Of a stretch of DNA of 64,000 nucleotides, positions 52,483 through 62,300 are shown piece by piece; the stretch's first letter is position 1; every line of letters begins with the position of its first letter. The notes beneath the pieces are model-generated. The model did not search any database, was not told where the DNA came from, and was given only the letters and a program-made list of their open reading frames with translations. A program made the translations under genes and the position numbers. This stretch comes from Cyclobacteriaceae bacterium (lineage in GTDB: Bacteria; Bacteroidota; Bacteroidia; Cytophagales; Cyclobacteriaceae), in contig JAEUUA010000025.1 in assembly GCA_016787755.1 (NCBI GenBank), positions 372,001-436,000 on the forward strand, written 5' to 3'.

Positions 52483-52576
52483 GTGTTAATATTTAAATTT
52501 TAAAAGGTCACAATGAAATCTCCAAAACGGTTTAACTTTTAAAGATGAATACCAGTAAATAAAGATTTTATATCGG

Positions 52577-54004
52577 TTATTTTTTCAAGCTTACTTCGTT
52601 GTTAATCAATCCTTTTTTTTCTGCAACCTTCATTAAAAATTCGCGTGCTTCCTGATAATCGTTGCGAATCACTCCTTCCAGAATTGCTTCTTTAATTTCT
52701 TCTTTGATTTCACCAATTATCGGGCCAGGCGAAACCTGAAAGAGTTTAATAATCTCGTCACCGGTAATAGGGGGTTGAAAATTCCGCACTTTATCCCGTT
52801 CTTCCAAATCAATCATCTTCTTCTCAACCTCATCAAAATTGCGTAGGAACCGAGCCACCTTATCATTATTCTTAGAAGTAATATCGGCTCTGCAAAGTTT
52901 CATAAGTCCCTCCACATCATCACCCGCCTCAAAAAGTAACCTGCGGATGGCGGAATCAGAAACTTCTTTTACCAGAGAAATAGGACGTAAATGCAGGCGA
53001 ACCAGTTTTTGTACGAAGAGCATCTTCTCATTCATGGGCAACTTAAGCCTGCGAAAAATGCCCGGCACCATGCGCGCACCTTTATCTTCATGACCATGAA
53101 ACGTCCACCCTACTGCTTTATCAAAACGCTTAGTGGCGGGTTTAGCAATGTCGTGCAGAATAGCAGACCAGCGCAGCCACAAATCATCCGACACTTTGGA
53201 AACATTATCCAACACCTGTAACGTGTGAAAGAAATTATCCTTATGCGCCTTGTTGTCCACATTCTCCACACCATGCAAGGCTATCATTTCCGGGAAAAAC
53301 TTGTTGAGCAGTCCACTTTGAAACATGAGTTTAAACCCATAGGATGGCACAGGGGATAGGATGATCTTATTCAATTCTACAATTACACGTTCCATTGAAA
53401 CAATGGACAAGCGATCCGCATTTTTTGAAATCGCCTCAAAAGTATCTGCCTCAATGTCAAAGTTTAATTGAGATGCAAATCGAATGGCGCGCATCATCCT
53501 AAGCGGATCATCTGAAAAGGTAATGTTAGGATCGCGAGGAGTCTTGATCAGTTTCTCCTTAAGGTGTTCAACTCCTCCAAAAGGATCTACCAAGGCACCA
53601 AAATTTTCCTTCTCCAAACTGATGGCCATAGCGTTGATGGTAAAGTCTCTGCGCAGTTGATCTTCCTCCAACGTTCCATCTTCCACCAGCGGCTTGCGCG
53701 AATCTTCGCGATACGACTCCTTTCTAGCACCTACAAACTCCAACTCCCGATCGGCCAGCTTAATCATGGCAGTACCAAACGATTTGAACACGGTCACTTG
53801 CATACCACCAAAATCCCGAGCCACTTGTTGGGCCAGTTTGATTCCACTACCCTGGCAGACAAAATCAAGGTCTTTATTGGGACGATCTAAAATAAGATCA
53901 CGCACATAGCCGCCAACCACAAAAGTGGGTAAGCCCAGTTTGCTTCCCGCTTCTGAAATCGTTTTGAAAATGCGGTCTTTCTCTAAATGTGCCTTAAAAT
54001 CCAT
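52577..54004 (-). CDS. cca: CCA tRNA nucleotidyltransferase / poly(A) polymerase-type enzyme with HD domain
   Basis: The 475-residue protein has the class II nucleotidyltransferase head with FVVGGYVRDLILDRPNKDLD (DxD catalytic pair), RRDFTINAMAISL and DPLRMMRAIRFASQL. An HD phosphohydrolase domain (LRWSAILHDIAKP near residue 283) follows. It probably adds or repairs the tRNA 3' CCA end, which fits the lack of encoded CCA in the three tRNAs. The promoter candidate TACCTTTG is 23 bases upstream. Confidence 0.92.
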   Translation of the reverse strand: MDFKAHLEKDRIFKTISEAGSKLGLPTFVVGGYVRDLILDRPNKDLDFVCQGSGIKLAQQVARDFGGMQVTVFKSFGTAMIKLADRELEFVGARKESYREDSRKPLVEDGTLEEDQLRRDFTINAMAISLEKENFGALVDPFGGVEHLKEKLIKTPRDPNITFSDDPLRMMRAIRFASQLNFDIEADTFEAISKNADRLSIVSMERVIVELNKIILSPVPSYGFKLMFQSGLLNKFFPEMIALHGVENVDNKAHKDNFFHTLQVLDNVSKVSDDLWLRWSAILHDIAKPATKRFDKAVGWTFHGHEDKGARMVPGIFRRLKLPMNEKMLFVQKLVRLHLRPISLVKEVSDSAIRRLLFEAGDDVEGLMKLCRADITSKNNDKVARFLRNFDEVEKKMIDLEERDKVRNFQPPITGDEIIKLFQVSPGPIIGEIKEEIKEAILEGVIRNDYQEAREFLMKVAEKKGLINNEVSLKK

Positions 54005-54026
54005 CCCTAAGCATCAAAAATGGGAA

Positions 54027-54034
54027 CAAAGGTA
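54027..54034 (-). promoter_or_regulatory. -7 promoter element for cca
   Basis: The minus strand reads TACCTTTG, an exact TAnnTTTG match, 23 bases upstream of the cca start. No TTTG is seen at -33. Confidence 0.4.
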
Positions 54035-54138
54035 AGAAGGAAATCAAGAATAAAGGCGTAAAATATCATTGAGATCACAGTCACCTTCTATACCAATAAT
54101 AAATCTAAACCATATCTTCTTTTGTGTGTTATAAAAGT

Positions 54139-54312
54139 ATGTTCTCATTCTTAAAATCAGATCCGGCCAAAAAGCTTGAAGTCAAACGCAAGAAACTGCT
54201 TGAAGAAGCCATGCGCACTCAACGTTCTGGCGATTTGAAACTTTATGCCCAGCAAATGGCAGCCATAGATCAACTTGAAAAAGAAATTGAAGCCTTACAA
54301 GCAGGAAAATAG
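54139..54312 (+). CDS. DUF6435-like small protein
   Basis: The 57-residue protein reads MFSFLKSDPAKKLEVKRKKL and then a helix with EEAMRTQRSGDLKLYAQQMA and a final coiled coil LEKEIEALQAGK. This resembles the DUF6435 family of short coiled-coil proteins with unknown function. I use the ATG at 54139; the frame is open from a GTG at 54124. Its end overlaps the photolyase frame by 38 bases, so the two may be co-translated. Confidence 0.8.
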   Translation: MFSFLKSDPAKKLEVKRKKLLEEAMRTQRSGDLKLYAQQMAAIDQLEKEIEALQAGK

Positions 54313-55609
54313 TTCAATCATAGACTGCTCTACTGCGGTTTTTTGGTTCAGGAGAGATTTGAGGCTGCAAGACAATGCCGGGCTCTACCATGCTTTGAAA
54401 GAAAACAAAAGTGTTGTTCCTGTTTTCATTTTCGATACTACCCTACTCGATAAACTCGAAGATAAAGCCGACCGCAGAGTAGAATTTATTCATCAGTCGC
54501 TGACACTTATACAAAAGCAACTCATTGAACTAGGTAGTTCACTCCTCGTCTTTCATGGCAATCCCATTGAGATTTTTAAATCGCTGCAACCAAAAGCCGT
54601 TTACACCAACCACGACTACGAACCGTATGCGCTTTCGCGCGATGAGCAAGTAAAAAATATCCTAACTAAAAATGGTGTTGAGTCAAAAACATTTAAAGAT
54701 CATGTCATCTTTGAAAAAGAAGAAGTAACAAAAGATGATGGCAAACCTTACACGGTGTTCACTCCTTACAGCAGAAAGTGGAAAGCAAAACTCAATGCAT
54801 TCTATTTAAAAAGCTATCCAACCAAAAAGTATTTTTCATCATTCAAAAAAACAAAATCCTTGCCCCTCCCCTCACTGCAACAGCTTGGCTTTGAAGAAAT
54901 TAATAAACCATTTCCCGAGCGAACAATTAAACAGTCTATCGTTGAACAGTATGATAAGAAACGGAATTTTCCGGCTATCGCTGGCACAACCAAACTTAGT
55001 GTGCACTTGCGATTTGGAACGGTAAGTATTCGGAAACTGGCACAGGTAGCAGAAAAGAAAAATGAAACATGGTTGAATGAATTAATCTGGCGCGATTTCT
55101 ATCACATGATCTTGTGGCATTTTCCGAAGGTAGAAACACAAGCTTTTAAACCTGCTTACGATCAGATTAAATGGCGTAACAACGAACAGGAATTTACGAT
55201 GTGGTGCGAAGGCAAAACAGGCTATCCGATTGTTGATGCCGGCATGCGTGAACTGAATGAAACGGGATTTATGCATAATCGGGTGCGTATGATTGTGGCC
55301 AGTTTTCTTACCAAACACTTGCTTATTGACTGGCGATGGGGCGAAGCCTATTTCGCTAAAAAACTTTTGGACTTTGACTTAGCTGCCAACAATGGTGGCT
55401 GGCAGTGGGCAGCAGGTTCGGGCTGTGATGCAGCTCCCTACTTCCGAGTATTTAATCCGGCCCTTCAAACTGAAAAATTTGATGCCGAATTAAAGTATAT
55501 CAAACACTGGGTTCCGGAGTTGGGTACAAAGGAATATCAAAAACCTATAGTGGACCATAAGCTGGCGCGCGAACGGGTGCTAAAAGTTTATAAAGAAGCT
55601 TTGGGCTAG
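54275..55609 (+). CDS. phr: deoxyribodipyrimidine photolyase (class I cryptochrome/photolyase)
   Basis: The protein has about 440 residues, with an N-terminal antenna domain starting VFWFRRDLRLQDNAGLYHAL and a FAD domain with HLRFGTVSIRKLAQ, WRDFYHMILWHFP and the NNGGWQWAAGSGCDAAPYFR motif. It repairs UV dimers using light. There is no ATG before the antenna motif; in-frame TTG codons at 54275 and 54287, inside the end of the previous gene, are the only plausible starts. The exact start is uncertain. Confidence 0.93.
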   Translation: MKKKLKPYKQENSSIIDCSTAVFWFRRDLRLQDNAGLYHALKENKSVVPVFIFDTTLLDKLEDKADRRVEFIHQSLTLIQKQLIELGSSLLVFHGNPIEIFKSLQPKAVYTNHDYEPYALSRDEQVKNILTKNGVESKTFKDHVIFEKEEVTKDDGKPYTVFTPYSRKWKAKLNAFYLKSYPTKKYFSSFKKTKSLPLPSLQQLGFEEINKPFPERTIKQSIVEQYDKKRNFPAIAGTTKLSVHLRFGTVSIRKLAQVAEKKNETWLNELIWRDFYHMILWHFPKVETQAFKPAYDQIKWRNNEQEFTMWCEGKTGYPIVDAGMRELNETGFMHNRVRMIVASFLTKHLLIDWRWGEAYFAKKLLDFDLAANNGGWQWAAGSGCDAAPYFRVFNPALQTEKFDAELKYIKHWVPELGTKEYQKPIVDHKLARERVLKVYKEALG

Positions 55610-55618
55610 AGGATACGC

Positions 55619-55759
55619 ATGCATAAAAAGCAAAACCTTCCTACCAAAATATGCACAGTTTGCGGCCTTCCATTTACGTGGCGCAAAAAGTGGAAAAAAG
55701 TTTGGGCAGATGTAAAATATTGTAGCGATAGATGCCGCACAAATAAATCGAAAATATGA
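55619..55759 (+). CDS. DUF2256 small zinc-ribbon-like protein
   Basis: The 46-residue protein begins MHKKQNLPTKICTVCGLPFT and ends with YCSDRCRTNKSKI. The CxxC and CxxxC pairs around a WRKKWKKVW core fit the DUF2256 family, which is often encoded next to cryptochrome/photolyase genes. The four Cys could bind zinc. It overlaps the next gene by 4 bases (ATGA). Function is unknown. Confidence 0.88.
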   Translation: MHKKQNLPTKICTVCGLPFTWRKKWKKVWADVKYCSDRCRTNKSKI

Positions 55760-57246
55760 GTAGCGTTACACTCGTTTTTCCACATCAACTTTTTGAAATC
55801 CATCCCGCTCTTGAAAAAGAGAGACCTATTTATTTGATTGAAGAGTTTCTCTTCTTCAATCAATTTAATTTTCATAAACAAAAACTGGCATTTCATCGCG
55901 CCAGCATGAAAGCGTACGAAAGCTATTTACACAGCAATGGCTATCAGGTACTATACATCGAATCAAAAGATAAAATAGCAGACGTTAGAAATCTTTTACC
56001 GCACCTCAAAAGTGAGGATATATCAGAAATTCATTACTGCGATGTAACTGATTTTTTGTTGGAAAAAAGAATTTTGCGACTTGCAAATGAGTTAGTGCTT
56101 AAAATTATAAAGCATAATTCATCGCTTTTCATCTTAACACGTGATCAAATCGGAGACTATTTTTCCAATAAGAAACGTTTTTCCCAAACAGAATTTTACA
56201 CTCGGCAACGCAAGCACTTCAATATATTAGTTGATGCTGAGTTACAACCAGAAGGTGGGAAATGGACGTTTGACACAGAGAATCGATTGAAATATCCCAA
56301 AGGCAAAAAACCACCAACTGTAGAATTTCCAAAGGCCAGTATCTCCTGGACTGAAGCTACAACTTATGTTGAGAAGAATTTTCCTTCGAACTATGGTGCG
56401 GTCAATAACATATTTATTTACCCAACTACCTTTGAAGAAAGTCGTGAATGGCTAGAACAATTTTTACAACATCGTTTTTGTGAATTTGGGAACTACGAAG
56501 ATGCTTTGGTGGGTAATGAGAGTATATTGCATCACAGTGTTCTGAGCCCTCTACTTAATTCTGGATTGTTGACACCAAAGGAGATTATCGATGCTGCCAT
56601 ATCATTTACAAAGGATCATAAAATCCCAATTAACTCTTGCGAAGGTTTTATTCGACAGGTTTTAGGCTGGCGTGAATTTATCAGAGGAGTATATGAAATA
56701 AAGGGCACGCAAGAACGCACCATCAACTACTGGAATTTTAAACGAAAAATTCCAAAATCATTTTGGGAAGGGAATACGGGTATAGATCCAATAGATAGCA
56801 CCATCAAAAAAGTATTGGCAACAGGCTATTGCCACCACATTGAGCGATTGATGGTACTTGGCAACTTCATGTTGCTCTGCGAATTTGATCCCGATGAAGT
56901 CTATCGTTGGTTTATGGAATTGTTCGTAGATTCCTATGATTGGGTAATGGTACCGAATGTTTATGGAATGAGTCAATTTGCTGATGGTGGGCTAATGGCA
57001 ACCAAGCCCTACATCAGCGGGAGCAATTACCTGATGAAAATGAGCGACTACAAAAAAGGAGATTGGCAAACTACATGGGACGGTTTGTTCTGGCGCTTCA
57101 TGCATACACACCGGGATTTCTTTTTGAAGAACCCACGGTTAGGAATGTTGATAAAAACATTTGACAAGATGCCCAAAGTAAAACAAGAAAAGCATCTCAA
57201 GACAGCAGCTACCTATTTAAACACATTAGACATATATAAAGAATAG
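55756..57246 (+). CDS. cryptochrome/photolyase-related protein (FeS-BCP/CryPro branch, no Fe-S ligands)
   Basis: The 496-residue protein has the CryPro/PhrB layout: an N-terminal LVFPHQLFEIHPAL antenna domain, a middle FIRQVLGWREFIRGVYEIKG and HHIERLMVLGNFMLLCEF, and WVMVPNVYGMSQFADGG for FAD binding. Members usually ligate a [4Fe-4S] cluster with one Cys before the HHxxRLM motif and three in the segment after YxSGSNY. Here the latter reads MSDYKKGDWQTTWDGLFW (residues about 428-447) without any Cys, and the upstream position is also not Cys. It may be a (6-4)-photolyase-like enzyme. Confidence 0.88.
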   Translation: MSSVTLVFPHQLFEIHPALEKERPIYLIEEFLFFNQFNFHKQKLAFHRASMKAYESYLHSNGYQVLYIESKDKIADVRNLLPHLKSEDISEIHYCDVTDFLLEKRILRLANELVLKIIKHNSSLFILTRDQIGDYFSNKKRFSQTEFYTRQRKHFNILVDAELQPEGGKWTFDTENRLKYPKGKKPPTVEFPKASISWTEATTYVEKNFPSNYGAVNNIFIYPTTFEESREWLEQFLQHRFCEFGNYEDALVGNESILHHSVLSPLLNSGLLTPKEIIDAAISFTKDHKIPINSCEGFIRQVLGWREFIRGVYEIKGTQERTINYWNFKRKIPKSFWEGNTGIDPIDSTIKKVLATGYCHHIERLMVLGNFMLLCEFDPDEVYRWFMELFVDSYDWVMVPNVYGMSQFADGGLMATKPYISGSNYLMKMSDYKKGDWQTTWDGLFWRFMHTHRDFFLKNPRLGMLIKTFDKMPKVKQEKHLKTAATYLNTLDIYKE

Positions 57247-57297
57247 TGTAGGAGGTGTTTCACTTCATTTAAGGTAGGAGCATTTAAGTTTACATGC

Positions 57298-57588
57298 ATG
57301 AAATCAAAGCAAAAAAAAATACATACTGAGCAAGAAGTTAACCGCATCATTGAAATGGCATGGGAAGACCGGACTCCTTTTGAGGCCATTGAGACCCAAT
57401 TTGGTTTATTGGAGAAAGAAGTAATTACATTGATGCGCAAGCAATTAAAAGAAAGCAGTTTTAGAATGTGGCGAAGGCGAACCAATGGACGCACTACCAA
57501 GCATCAAGAAATAAGTGGATTAATAAAAAGCAGGTTTAAATGTACCCGTCAAAAATCTATAGCTTCTAATAAAATCAGTAAACGATGA
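57298..57588 (+). CDS. TIGR03643 family protein
   Basis: The 96-residue basic protein has IIEMAWEDRTPFEAIETQFG and EKEVITLMRKQLKESSFRMW, the core of TIGR03643, followed by a lysine/arginine-rich tail. The first half looks like a helix-turn-helix. The family is found next to photolyase-related genes. It may bind nucleic acid; this is inference. It starts 51 bases after the cryptochrome-like gene. Confidence 0.85.
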   Translation: MKSKQKKIHTEQEVNRIIEMAWEDRTPFEAIETQFGLLEKEVITLMRKQLKESSFRMWRRRTNGRTTKHQEISGLIKSRFKCTRQKSIASNKISKR

Positions 57589-57645
57589 GCGATCTGCATT
57601 TTCGAATTTGAATAAAACTGAACTAAAAATAAAATCCCGGTAACA

Positions 57646-59097
57646 ATGAAAATACTCCTTACAGGATCCACTGGATACATTGGAAGACGCCTGCTCCCGG
57701 GCATACTGTTAGAGGGCCACCATGTTACATGTCTGGTTCGTGACAGCCGTAGATTTGATTGGGATGACTTTAATGAAGCCCATCAAAAACAATTATCGAT
57801 AATTGAAGGAGATCTTACTGATGATAACACGCTCCAATCCATTTCCGCAGATTTTGATGTTGCCTATTACCTTGTGCACTCAATGACTTCATCCCAGGAT
57901 GATTTCACTTCTATTGAAGCTGCCTCGGCTAAAAACTTTGTTACACTAGTAAATCGAAGCCATGCAAAGCAGATTATTTACCTGAGTGGAATTGTTAACG
58001 ATCGTGATCTTTCTGATCATTTGCTTTCGCGAAAAAATGTAGAAGATATTCTAAAAACCTCTATCGTGCCCGTTACTGTGTTACGGGCTGCTATTATCAT
58101 TGGTTCGGGAAGTGCTTCCTTTGAGATCATTCGTGACCTCGTTGAAAAACTTCCGGTGATGATTGCGCCTCGCTGGTTGAAAACAAGATGTCAACCGATA
58201 GGTATTAGGAATGTGCTGGAGTACCTGCAAGGGGTGATGTTAAAACCAGAAGCTTACAACCAATCTTACGATATAGGGGGTGCCGATATACTTAATTATA
58301 AAGAAATGTTGCTTGGCTACGCTAAGGTGCGTGGATTAAAACGATGGATTATTACAGTGCCTGTCCTTTCACCAAAGCTTTCCTCGTTGTGGCTCTACTT
58401 TGTTACCTCTACTTCCTATACCCTCGCGCGCACCCTGGTTGATAGCATGAAGAATGAAGTAATTTGCCAAAACACAACCATTCAGCAACTAGTACCCATA
58501 AAAATATTTCACTATCGAGAAGCTTTGCAATTAGCGTTTGACAAAATCAGCAAGAAGGACATTATCTCCAGTTGGAAAGATTCAATTTCACTCAATTCGA
58601 TTCAGCGCGATTTTTTAAATAACACCTTGGTGCCTGAGCATGGTGTGTTTGTTGACAGACGAATCGTTGAATTTGAAGAGAGCTGTGAATTCGTAATGAA
58701 TAATCTTTGGCAAATTGGCGGTGAGCGTGGCTGGTATTTTGGAAACTGGCTGTGGCGAATACGCGGAGTGATGGATAAAATGGTAGGGGGAGTAGGTTTG
58801 CGAAGAGGCCGGAGAAGCGAGATTGATTTAAAATCGGGTGATGCACTTGATTTTTGGCGAGTGCTAATTGCCGACAAAGAAAATGCCAGACTCCTGCTTT
58901 ACGCAGAAATGAAATTACCGGGTGAGGCGTGGCTCGAATTTAGGATCAAATCAAATAAGGGTAAAAACTTTTTGGAGCAAACTGCAACATTTCAACCACT
59001 TGGATTATGGGGCCGGATGTATTGGTATTTGGTGCTCCCATTTCACAGTTTAATATTTCCAAGGATGGCCAAAGGTGTTGCCACGTTTAAGAATTAA
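57646..59097 (+). CDS. SDR-type NAD(P)-binding protein with DUF2867 domain
   Basis: The 483-residue protein starts MKILLTGSTGYIGRRLLPGI, an atypical SDR nucleotide-binding site. YYLVHSMTSSQDDF follows, and the C-terminal third (about 330-483) carries the DUF2867 domain with WQIGGERGWYFGNWLWRIRG and EMKLPGEAWLEF. It is a frequent neighbour of photolyase-type genes. The substrate is unknown. Its stop overlaps the stop of a minus-strand remnant. Confidence 0.88.
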   Translation: MKILLTGSTGYIGRRLLPGILLEGHHVTCLVRDSRRFDWDDFNEAHQKQLSIIEGDLTDDNTLQSISADFDVAYYLVHSMTSSQDDFTSIEAASAKNFVTLVNRSHAKQIIYLSGIVNDRDLSDHLLSRKNVEDILKTSIVPVTVLRAAIIIGSGSASFEIIRDLVEKLPVMIAPRWLKTRCQPIGIRNVLEYLQGVMLKPEAYNQSYDIGGADILNYKEMLLGYAKVRGLKRWIITVPVLSPKLSSLWLYFVTSTSYTLARTLVDSMKNEVICQNTTIQQLVPIKIFHYREALQLAFDKISKKDIISSWKDSISLNSIQRDFLNNTLVPEHGVFVDRRIVEFEESCEFVMNNLWQIGGERGWYFGNWLWRIRGVMDKMVGGVGLRRGRRSEIDLKSGDALDFWRVLIADKENARLLLYAEMKLPGEAWLEFRIKSNKGKNFLEQTATFQPLGLWGRMYWYLVLPFHSLIFPRMAKGVATFKN

Positions 59098-59214
59098 TCC
59101 CAAACAAATTTCCAACTGCCATCCACCTGTCGTTTCCATACGGCTTGGAAAATACCTTGTTTCGATTGAGTAATCCCTAACGAATCGGTATTGGTATAAT
59201 AGTCTTTAGCCAAG
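59094..59214 (-). pseudogene. C-terminal remnant of a DUF4440/SnoaL-like (NTF2-fold) protein
   Basis: The minus strand reads KDYYTNTDSLGITQSKQGIF, then QAVWKRQVDGSWKFVWD and TAA. The ending is typical of DUF4440 proteins. The frame closes with TAG upstream at about 59213 and no start is present, so this is the tail of a lost gene. The loss is next to an intergenic inverted repeat. Confidence 0.6.
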
Positions 59215-59226
59215 AATACCTAGTCC

Positions 59227-59297
59227 TTAGTCTAAAGTATTGAAATAGAGTTAACTCGGAAGATTTTACTAATTTATTTCTCAATACTAAAGACTAA
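59227..59297. repeat. TAGTC-type imperfect inverted repeat
   Basis: The left arm TTAGTCTAAAGTATTGAAATA matches the reverse complement of the right arm (TATTTCTCAATACTAAAGAC followed by TAA), with a few differences. The arms are separated by about 27 bases. Similar TAGTC strings stand just left at 59200-59225 and at 25757-25795. Confidence 0.6.
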
Positions 59298-59312
59298 CGA
59301 CTCAACACTATC

Positions 59313-62300
59313 TTATTCTTTCCAGATAGCTCCAATGCCCACGCTCCATAACTCCTTATTAAATGCAGGTAGGTCCCTATCTATAAATTCCTGAGCACGA
59401 TTCTTTAAAGGAGTCCATTGGGTATGTAATTCTGCAAGGCGATCACGCGTGGGTTTAGTCACACGCGGAATATCACTTTCGGTATGGTTTAGCATGAACA
59501 GATAGTTTGCGGTAAACTTATTAGGGAAATTTTCCACATCGTCATAGGCTTTTGATTTACGCTGCACCATGTCCTCATCCCATTGTTTCATGCGTTGTAC
59601 CAAAGCTTGACCATCTTTTTTAAGAACTGCAAACTTGCTATCGGCAGGTAATGAAGCTAATAAACTTTCAAGTTGTGTGCGCTTATCATACAGAGAATTA
59701 ATAAGGTTATGCATGGTAGTCACTTCCTCTTCCATGGTCGTCATCAAATCGCTATACTCTTTATACGTTTTTGCATCAGTTGGATAAAGAGGATTTGGCA
59801 TCAACTCTAATTCAGAAGTCGCAGTCTTGTCACCAGCAGTTAAGGTGATGGAATATTTACCGGGTGATGCTTTATGCCCACGATAGCTGCTTTCTATATA
59901 CACATACGGTAAGCCCGGCATGGTTGGATACCGCAGGTTCCAGACAAAACGATTCAGTCCTTTTGATTTGGATAAAACAGGATCAGCAGGGGGCGCTCCA
60001 TCATACTGCAGTCGGGTTGTATCCTTCATAGAAGTAAATGACCGTACCAACTTACCTTGTGCATCTTTAATATCGATTGTGACGTTTTCTTTGGTTTTTA
60101 AGTCTGGCAACTCATAATATATTATTGCACCTGTTGATGGGTTTACTCCCCGAAATGGGTTTATGCCAGTAGGCGAAGCGCCATCCATTTCACTATAGCC
60201 ATTAACAAGAATCTGACTTTGAGGTTGATAAAGTTTTAAGCCAGCTTCTGTGTTATATTGACGAATCAGAGCTAAGTCATCTAATACCCAAAAAGAGCGA
60301 CCCGAAGTTGCAGCGATCAAATTATTTTGATGAACGCGTAAATCAGTAATGGGTGTAATTGGCAAATTCAATTGAAATGGTGACCAGTCTTTACCTCCAT
60401 TCCAGGAAATAAAAATTCCGAGCTCAGTACCTGCGAACAATAAGTCTTTTCGCTTATCATCTTCTCTTACAACTCGCGTAAACGCATTGTTTGGAATACC
60501 CGTAATAATTTTAGTCCAGGTCTTACCATAATCAGTCGTTTTATAAAGACCTGGGGTGTGATCATTAAACTTATACCGGGTGGTGGCTATGTATGCGGTT
60601 GCGGGATCGAATGGTGATACATCAATGGCATTGATCAAACATTCCTGCAACCCTGCCGGAGTAACATTCTGCCAGCTTTTACCATTGTCTCTGGTAAGAT
60701 GGACATACCCGTCATCACTTCCTGTCCAGATCACACCTTTCTCATGAGGGGATTCAATTACATACGCAAGGGTTCCATAATTTTCAGCACCTACTGCTTC
60801 ATTTGTATAGGGACCACCGCCTTTACCTTGCTTTGATTTTTCATTTCGGGTTAAGTCAGGTGAAACCTCGATCCACGTTTGGCCCATGTCCGTAGTCTTC
60901 AGCAAAAGTTGAGCACCATGATAATACGTATTAGGTTCGTGCTTCGACCAGATGATGGGCGCATTCCAGTTATACCGATACTTAATGTCCTTCGCATCCA
61001 TACCTAAATATTGAATAGGTGCAGGCATAATGTTGGTGCCTGCTTGCGCCTTTGTATCCAGTACTTCTATAGTTCCCTGATAACTTCCTCCCATTACATA
61101 ACGCGGATCATCCGGGTTAAAAGCAAGAAAGGCACTCTCACCACCGGCAGATGAAGTCCAACTGTTTGCAGTGATACCCCCACTGCCCAACTCACGACTT
61201 GAAATAACCACGGAGGTATTGTCTTGCTGTCCTGCATAAATACGGTAAGGAAAACTATTATCGACATTGATACGATAAAATTGAGCAGTAGGCATATTAC
61301 TTTGCGTAGACCAGGTGTCGGCATAGTTAAAACTTACCGCTGCTCCTCCATCATTGGCTATCACCATATTCTTTGAGTTAAGTGGATTGATCCATAGATC
61401 GTGATAATCACCATGTGTGCCACTAAGATTTTCCCAGGTCTTTCCACCATCTTCCGAACGTAGGGCCGGAGCGCTCAACACATAGATCGTATTTTCATTA
61501 TTGGGATCCGTGAACAACTCAATATAATACCACGCGCGTTGCACCAATCGGTGATCATTGGTAACCCGTGACCATTTTTTGCCCGCATTGTTTGATACAA
61601 ACAAGCCTCCAAGTTCTTTATCTGAATCACTCTCAATTAGTGCATAGACTTTATCCGAATTCGATCGGCACACCGCAATCGCCATCTTGCCTAATTCTTT
61701 CGGCAACCCATCTTGAATTTTATCCCACGTAGTTCCCCCATCGGTCGATTTATACATGCCATTACCCTCACCCCCTGTTATCACCTTCCAGGGCAGGCGA
61801 CCATACTCACTCATGGCTGCATAAAGTACCAATGGATTATTCATATCCATTGACAATTCCACACAACCTGTTTTGTCGTTTACATATAATACCTTCGTCC
61901 ATGTTGTTCCTCCATCAGTCGATCTAAAAACGCCACGGTCTTTTGAATTGCTATATAGTGCACCTTGCGCAGCAACAAATACGATGTCAGGATTTTTTGG
62001 ATGAATGGCGATGCGACCAATATGTTGCGTTAAATCCAATCCCATTTTTTTCCATGTTTTTCCGGCATCGGTCGACTTATAAACACCGTCACCATGATGC
62101 GTCATAACACCTCGCACCGCATGCTCACCCATCCCCACATAAATAATATTGGGTGAACTTTCTGATACAGCAATAGCGCCCACGGAACCGGTCTTAAAAA
62201 ATCCATCCGAAATATTATTCCACGAAACCCCGGCATCATTTGTTTTCCAAAGTCCGCCCCCTGTCGTACCCATATAATAGGTATAAGGATCGCCCACCAC

